16,628 nt of DNA from NCBI GenBank assembly GCA_036260075.1, contig DATAAM010000118.1, positions 1-16,628 on the forward strand, given 5' to 3'. Shown here piece by piece: positions 12,962 to 16,628 of this stretch. A model generated the notes under the pieces. It was given only the letters and a program-made list of their open reading frames with translations, had not been told where the DNA came from and made no database searches. How positions within the stretch are numbered: position 1 is the first letter of the stretch; each line of letters begins with the position of its first letter. Source of the stretch: DATAAM01 sp036260075 (GTDB lineage: Bacteria; Actinomycetota; Acidimicrobiia; Acidimicrobiales; JAHWLA01). Made by a program: the position numbers and the translations under genes.

Positions 12962-13291
12962 ATGGAAGTCCTCAAGGTCTCGAGCAAGTCCAACCCGAAC
13001 TCCTGTGCGGGGGCGATGGCCGGTGTCATCCGCCAGTACGGGTCGGTGGAGGTGCAAGTCGTCGGCGCGGGCGCGCTCAACCAGGCCGTGAAGGCAATCG
13101 CGATCGCACGGGGGTACCTGGCGCCGTCAGGCGTCGACCTTGTGTGCGTTCCCGCCTTCAAGGACATCGAGATCGACGGAGAAGGGCGCACCGCGATCCG
13201 CCTGCTCGTCGAGGATCGGGAGCGACGTCTGCCCACGATGCTCGACATGCGGGAGGAGCCGGCGGTCGAGGCAGTCGTCCCGTCGCTCTGA
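12962..13291 (+). CDS. spoVS: Stage V sporulation protein S homologue, C-terminally extended
   Basis: Residues 1-86 are a highly conserved SpoVS (Alba-like fold): MEVLKVSSKSNPNSCAGAMAG, VVGAGALNQAVKAIAIARGYLAPSGVDLVCVPAF, and IEIDGEGRTAIRLLVE. In Bacillus the protein affects septation and spore coat formation; in other phyla its role is uncertain and nucleic-acid binding is suspected. The family is usually about 86 residues; this one has about 23 more (RERRLPTMLDMREEPAVEAVVPSL region). ATG at 12962 matches the family start; an in-frame GTG at 12929 would add 11 residues not seen in the family. A run of seven G (12948-12954) and GGAG lie upstream. It sits alone between recA and miaB with a 294-bp structured region ahead of it. 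Confidence 0.92.
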   Translation: MEVLKVSSKSNPNSCAGAMAGVIRQYGSVEVQVVGAGALNQAVKAIAIARGYLAPSGVDLVCVPAFKDIEIDGEGRTAIRLLVEDRERRLPTMLDMREEPAVEAVVPSL

Positions 13292-13384
13292 CGGGCCGCT
13301 CGGCGTAGCAGTCAGGCTGCGGCGGTGGCGCGCGCCTTCCACAGCGTTCGCGCCACGGGTGACGGGTGCCATGCTGGTGTCCTC

Positions 13385-14755
13385 ATGACTCGGAAGTTCC
13401 TCGTCCGCACGTTCGGCTGCCAGATGAACGAGCACGACTCGGAGCGCATCGCGGGCCTGCTCGAGTCGGAGGGCATGGAGGCGACCGACAGCGTGGAGGA
13501 GGCCGATGTCGTCGTCCTCAACACGTGCTGCATCCGCGAGAACGCCGACAACAAGCTGTACGGCAACCTCGGCCACCTGAAGGCGCTCAAGGAACGGCGG
13601 CCGGGCCTGCAGATCGCCGTGGGCGGCTGCCTGGCCCAGAAGGACCGCGGGCTGATCCAGGAGCGGGCCGGGCACACCGACGTCGTCTTCGGCACCCACA
13701 ACGTCGCCAACGTGGCCGAGCTGCTGCGGCGGGCCGAGCTCGAGGGCCCGGTCATGGAGATCCTGGAGGAGTCCGACGCCTTCCCGTCGGCCCTGCCCGC
13801 TCGCCGTGACCTGCCCTACGCGGCGTGGGTCACCATCCAGATCGGCTGCGACAACAGCTGTGCCTTCTGCATCGTGCCTTCGGTGCGGGGCCGGGAGATC
13901 AGCCGCCCCGTCGAGGAGGTCGTGGGCGAGGTGCGGTCGCTGGCGGCGGCGGGCACGGTCGAGGTCACGCTGCTGGGCCAGAACGTGAACTCCTACGGCC
14001 GCGACCTCACCCGGCGACGTCCCCTCTTCGCCGACCTGCTGCGGGCGGTGGGGTCGGTCGACGGCATCAGGCGCGTCCGCTACACGAGCCCGCACCCCAA
14101 GGACCTGCGCCCGGAGACGATCGAGGCCATGGCGCAGACGCCCACGGTGTGTGAGCACCTGCACCTCCCCCTCCAAGCGGGCAGCAACCGCGTGCTGGCG
14201 GCCATGCACCGCGGCTACACGGCCGAGCGCTATCTCGCCCGGCTGGCCGCGGCCCGGGCGGCGGTGCCCGACCTGGCCGTCACCACCGATGTCATCGTCG
14301 GCTTCCCGGGCGAGACCGACGACGACTTCGAGCGCACGCTCGAGGTCGTGGCGGAAGCCGAGTACGACAGCGCGTACACGTTCCTGTTCTCGCCTCGCCC
14401 TGGCACCGAGGCGGCCGAGCGGGTCGACGACTTCGTGCCTCCTGAGGTGGCAGCCGAGCGCTTCGCTCGGCTGCGGGTCGTGGTCGAGCGCTCGGCGTTG
14501 CGCAAGCACGCCGCCCGGGTGGGCCGGGTGGAGGAGGTTTTGGTGGAGGGCCCGAGCAAGCGCGACCCCGCCCTGGTGTCGGGGCGCACGCGGCAGAACA
14601 AGCTCGTGCACTTCGCCGCCCCGACCGCGCTGCCCGCGGGCACGTTCGCCGACGTGCGGGTGACCGACGCCGCTCCCCACCACCTCATGGGCGAGCTCGT
14701 CGGGGTGACGGCTCGACCACGGCACCGCGTGACGATCCCGGTCGCCGCCGTCTGA
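13385..14755 (+). CDS. miaB: tRNA-2-methylthio-N6-dimethylallyladenosine synthase MiaB
   Basis: MiaB adds the 2-methylthio group to i6A37 of tRNAs reading codons that start with U, using two [4Fe-4S] clusters and S-adenosylmethionine. The 456-residue protein has FLVRTFGCQMNEHDSE at the N-terminus; the cluster cysteines are C12, C48 (NTCCIRENAD) and C82 (GGCLAQ). The radical-SAM motif is C155-x3-C159-x2-C162 in GCDNSCAFCIVPSVRG, and a TRAM domain ends the protein. The GCQMN and NTCCIRENA signatures separate it from RimO. ATG at 13385 was chosen over the open frame beginning 60 nt upstream because RKFLVRTFGCQ is the usual N-terminus. A weak CATGCT (13370-13375) lies 9 nt before it. Its substrate is made by MiaA, encoded 0.7 kb downstream. 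Confidence 0.96.
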   Translation: MTRKFLVRTFGCQMNEHDSERIAGLLESEGMEATDSVEEADVVVLNTCCIRENADNKLYGNLGHLKALKERRPGLQIAVGGCLAQKDRGLIQERAGHTDVVFGTHNVANVAELLRRAELEGPVMEILEESDAFPSALPARRDLPYAAWVTIQIGCDNSCAFCIVPSVRGREISRPVEEVVGEVRSLAAAGTVEVTLLGQNVNSYGRDLTRRRPLFADLLRAVGSVDGIRRVRYTSPHPKDLRPETIEAMAQTPTVCEHLHLPLQAGSNRVLAAMHRGYTAERYLARLAAARAAVPDLAVTTDVIVGFPGETDDDFERTLEVVAEAEYDSAYTFLFSPRPGTEAAERVDDFVPPEVAAERFARLRVVVERSALRKHAARVGRVEEVLVEGPSKRDPALVSGRTRQNKLVHFAAPTALPAGTFADVRVTDAAPHHLMGELVGVTARPRHRVTIPVAAV

Positions 14756-14771
14756 CGCACCTGCGCCGCAC

Positions 14772-15485
14772 ATGACCGCCACGGTCCTCGTGCACAGCCC
14801 GTTGGTGGGCCCGGCCACGTGGGAGCCTGTGGCCCGGGTCCTGCGCGGCCGGGGCCGCACCGCCGTGGTGCCGAGCCTCCTCGACGCCTCCCGCACGGGG
14901 CCGCCGTTCGTGGGGCCGCAGGCGGAGGCCGTGGCCGACGCGGTGGCGGCGGCGGGCGCCGACCGCGTGCTGCTCGTCGGGCACAGCGGCGCAGGCCCGC
15001 TGCTGCCGTCGATCGGCGTCGCCGTGCGGCGACGGGGCGCCACCCCGGTCGGCTACCTCTTCGCCGACGCGGGCCTGCCCCATCCCGGCCGCAGCCGGCT
15101 GGCCTCCGTCCATCCGTCGTTGCGAGGCCGCCTGGCCGAGCTGGCCCGCCACGACGGGATGCTGCCGCCGTGGTGCGACTGGTTCGACCCGGCGGCCGTC
15201 GACGCCTTGTTGCCCGAGCCCGCGCTGCGCGACCGCGTGCTCGACGAGCTGCAACCCGTGCCGGTGGCGCTGCTCGAGGAGCCCATGCCCGACGTCCCCG
15301 CCTGGCCCGACGCCCCGTGCGGCTACCTGCGGTTCAGCGCCGCCTATGCGGGCGACGAGGCCGAGGCCGCGGGCCGAGGCTGGCCCGTCGCCGTGCTGGA
15401 GGGCGGCCACCTGCTGCCGGTGGTGGCGCCCGGGTCGGTGGCCGACGCCCTCGACGACCTCGTGGCCCGGCTCGGTGTCGCATGA
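14772..15485 (+). CDS. Alpha/beta-hydrolase fold protein of unknown substrate
   Basis: A 237-residue single-domain alpha/beta hydrolase. The N-terminal strand and turn TVLVHSPLVGPATWEPVA (4-21) carry the oxyanion-side HSPLVG, and the nucleophile elbow is VGHSGAG (69-75, S72). The catalytic His is probably H213 in LEGGHLLPVV; the acid is probably D195 (AYAGDEAEA). No signal peptide is present. The gene starts 16 bp after miaB, and its stop overlaps the miaA start as ATGA, so it is embedded in a tRNA-modification operon, though nothing in the sequence ties it chemically to tRNA. An esterase, lactonase or dienelactone-type hydrolase is possible. Confidence 0.8.
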   Translation: MTATVLVHSPLVGPATWEPVARVLRGRGRTAVVPSLLDASRTGPPFVGPQAEAVADAVAAAGADRVLLVGHSGAGPLLPSIGVAVRRRGATPVGYLFADAGLPHPGRSRLASVHPSLRGRLAELARHDGMLPPWCDWFDPAAVDALLPEPALRDRVLDELQPVPVALLEEPMPDVPAWPDAPCGYLRFSAAYAGDEAEAAGRGWPVAVLEGGHLLPVVAPGSVADALDDLVARLGVA

Positions 15486-16408
15486 CACCAGGGCCGCGGC
15501 ACCTCGCCCTCGTGGGCACCACCGCGTCGGGGAAGTCGGCGCTGGCCCTGGACGTGGCCCGCGCCCTGCCCGACGTGGAGCTCGTGTCGGTCGACTCCAT
15601 GCAGGTGTACCGCGGCATGGACATCGGCACGGCCAAGCCCACCGCTGTCGAACGGGCCGAGGTGCGCCACCACCTCCTCGACCTCGCCGATCCGTGGGAG
15701 GACTGGTCGGTCAGCCGCTTCCAAGCGGCCGCCGCCGAGGCGCTGGCGGACATCGAAGGGCGCGGCCGACGGGCCCTGCTCGTCGGGGGAACCGGCCTGT
15801 ACCTGCGAGCCGTCGTCGACGCGCTCGACGTGCCCGGGCAGTGGCCGGAGGTGCGCGCTGAGCTCGACGCCGAGCCCGACACGTCGGCCCTCCACCGACG
15901 ACTGGCCGAGCTCGACCCGGTGGCCGCCGCTCGCATGGAGCCGACCAACCGCCGTCGGGTGCTGCGTGCCCTGGAAGTCACGTTGGGCAGCGGTCGGCCG
16001 TTCTCCTCGTTCGGCCCCGGGCTGGAGGCCCACCCGCCGTCGCGCTTCCGGCTGGCGGGCGTGTGGCTGCCCCGCCCGGTGGTGGTGGCTCGCATCGCGG
16101 TACGCGTCCGCGACATGGTGCGCGCCGGCCTGGTCGACGAGGTGCGGTCTCTCGTCGAGCTGCCCCGGCCCCTCTCGCGCACCGCCCGCCAGGCGCTCGG
16201 CTACAAGGAGGTGCTGGCCCACGTGGAGCAGGGCGTGCCGTTGGCCGACGCCCTCGACGAGGTGGTTCGGCGCACTCGCGCGTTCGCCCGCAGGCAGCGC
16301 ATGTGGTTCCGGCGCGACCCGCGCATCACCTGGTTCGGAGCGGCCGAGGATCCTGGTGCCGTGCTGCCGGCCTTGCTGCGAGAATGGGGCGAATGCCCAC
16401 CACCCTGA
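15482..16408 (+). CDS. miaA: tRNA dimethylallyltransferase
   Basis: MiaA transfers the dimethylallyl group from dimethylallyl diphosphate to N6 of A37, giving the i6A substrate of MiaB. The 308-residue protein has the P-loop GTTASGKS (12-19), the substrate-binding DSMQVYRGMDIGTAKP (37-52), VGGTGLYLRAVVDAL, and the C-terminal ALGYKEVLAHVEQG and RRTRAFARRQRMWFRRD segments, all standard. ATG at 15482 overlaps the hydrolase stop by 4 nt and gives the usual N-terminus. Its 3' end overlaps the dapF start by 16 nt. The whole miaB-hydrolase-miaA-dapF run is probably one transcript. Confidence 0.96.
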   Translation: MTPGPRHLALVGTTASGKSALALDVARALPDVELVSVDSMQVYRGMDIGTAKPTAVERAEVRHHLLDLADPWEDWSVSRFQAAAAEALADIEGRGRRALLVGGTGLYLRAVVDALDVPGQWPEVRAELDAEPDTSALHRRLAELDPVAAARMEPTNRRRVLRALEVTLGSGRPFSSFGPGLEAHPPSRFRLAGVWLPRPVVVARIAVRVRDMVRAGLVDEVRSLVELPRPLSRTARQALGYKEVLAHVEQGVPLADALDEVVRRTRAFARRQRMWFRRDPRITWFGAAEDPGAVLPALLREWGECPPP

Positions 16409-16628
16409 CCCTCACCAAGCACCACGGCCTGGGCAACGACTTCCTCGTCCTCCTCGACCTCGACAGCCGCACGCCGCTGTCGGCCGACCTGGCCCGCTCG
16501 CTGTGCGACCGCCGCCTCGGCATCGGCGCCGACGGCATCATGCGCGTCACGCCGGGTGTCGAGGGCACCGACGTCACCATGCAGCTGCGCAACGCCGACG
16601 GCGGGGAGGCGGAGCTCAGCGGCAACGG
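16393..16628 (+). CDS. dapF: Diaminopimelate epimerase, 5' part (cut by the window end)
   Basis: The visible 78 codons give the start of DapF, which interconverts LL- and meso-diaminopimelate for lysine and peptidoglycan synthesis. Motifs are KHHGLGNDFLVL (residues 9-20), RRLGIGADGIMRV (41-53) and RNADGGEAELSGNG (66-79, the last codon incomplete). In the characterised enzymes the last motif is CGNG, with the first of the two catalytic cysteines; here residue 76 is Ser (AGC, 16618-16620). The second cysteine would lie beyond the window. ATG at 16393 overlaps the miaA 3' end by 16 nt; the miaA-dapF order is common in actinobacteria. Confidence 0.92.
   Translation, partial: MPTTLTLTKHHGLGNDFLVLLDLDSRTPLSADLARSLCDRRLGIGADGIMRVTPGVEGTDVTMQLRNADGGEAELSGN

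Noticed and set aside
13325..13384. A 20-codon N-terminal extension of MiaB
   Set aside because: It is not family-like, and the MTRKFLVRTFGCQMN start at 13385 is the usual N-terminus.

Overview
The window is GC-rich bacterial chromosome, about 70% GC by eye. It uses many GTG starts, has very short intergenic gaps, and carries an SOS box of the Gram-positive/actinobacterial type (CGAAC-N4-GTTCG) in front of recA. The gene order rimO-pgsA-cinA ... recA ... miaB ... miaA-dapF is a typical actinobacterial housekeeping neighbourhood. A deep actinobacterial lineage such as Acidimicrobiia fits best, with leaderless starts, a Thr-rich membrane protein, SpoVS and a DUF5679 zinc ribbon. That placement is an inference, since no 16S or phylogenetic marker search could be run.

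Left part (1-4540): a small minus-strand membrane protein with its own terminator is followed by a run of short plus-strand genes: homoserine kinase (thrB), a 50-residue zinc-ribbon protein (DUF5679), the queuosine-pathway reductase QueF, an SMP-30/gluconolactonase-like beta-propeller and a membrane-anchored Thr-rich protein. Next come a tiny minus-strand protein made only of the Nfu/NifU N-terminal domain and a plus-strand beta-lactamase-fold serine hydrolase. Six starts in this part lie 6-8 nt downstream of a TAnnnT hexamer and lack a Shine-Dalgarno sequence, which is the signature of leaderless transcripts.

Middle part (4550-10961): rimO, pgsA and cinA form a tight plus-strand unit ending in a 21-bp-arm hairpin. 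That hairpin contains the cinA stop codon and lies over the stop of the convergent minus-strand unit. The minus-strand unit is a three-gene surface-glycan-like module: a DUF4214-methyltransferase fusion, a polyprenol-phosphate sugar synthase (DPM1 type) and a GT-C membrane glycosyltransferase. The genes abut or overlap by 4 nt.

Right part (10982-16628): ThpR RNA ligase/phosphodiesterase, then recA behind a canonical LexA-controlled promoter. A 294-bp, structure-rich intergenic region follows, then spoVS where recX would often lie, miaB, an alpha/beta hydrolase, miaA and the 5' part of dapF. MiaA and MiaB are consecutive enzymes making ms2i6A37 in tRNA, and RimO is the sister methylthiotransferase for ribosomal protein S12. 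The window is therefore rich in translation-fidelity enzymes (RimO, MiaA, MiaB, QueF). The visible part of dapF has Ser at the position of the N-terminal catalytic Cys.

No tRNA, rRNA, CRISPR array, insertion sequence or phage gene was seen. No stretch above 300 bases lacks a gene; the largest gap (12668-12961) is described under its hairpins.
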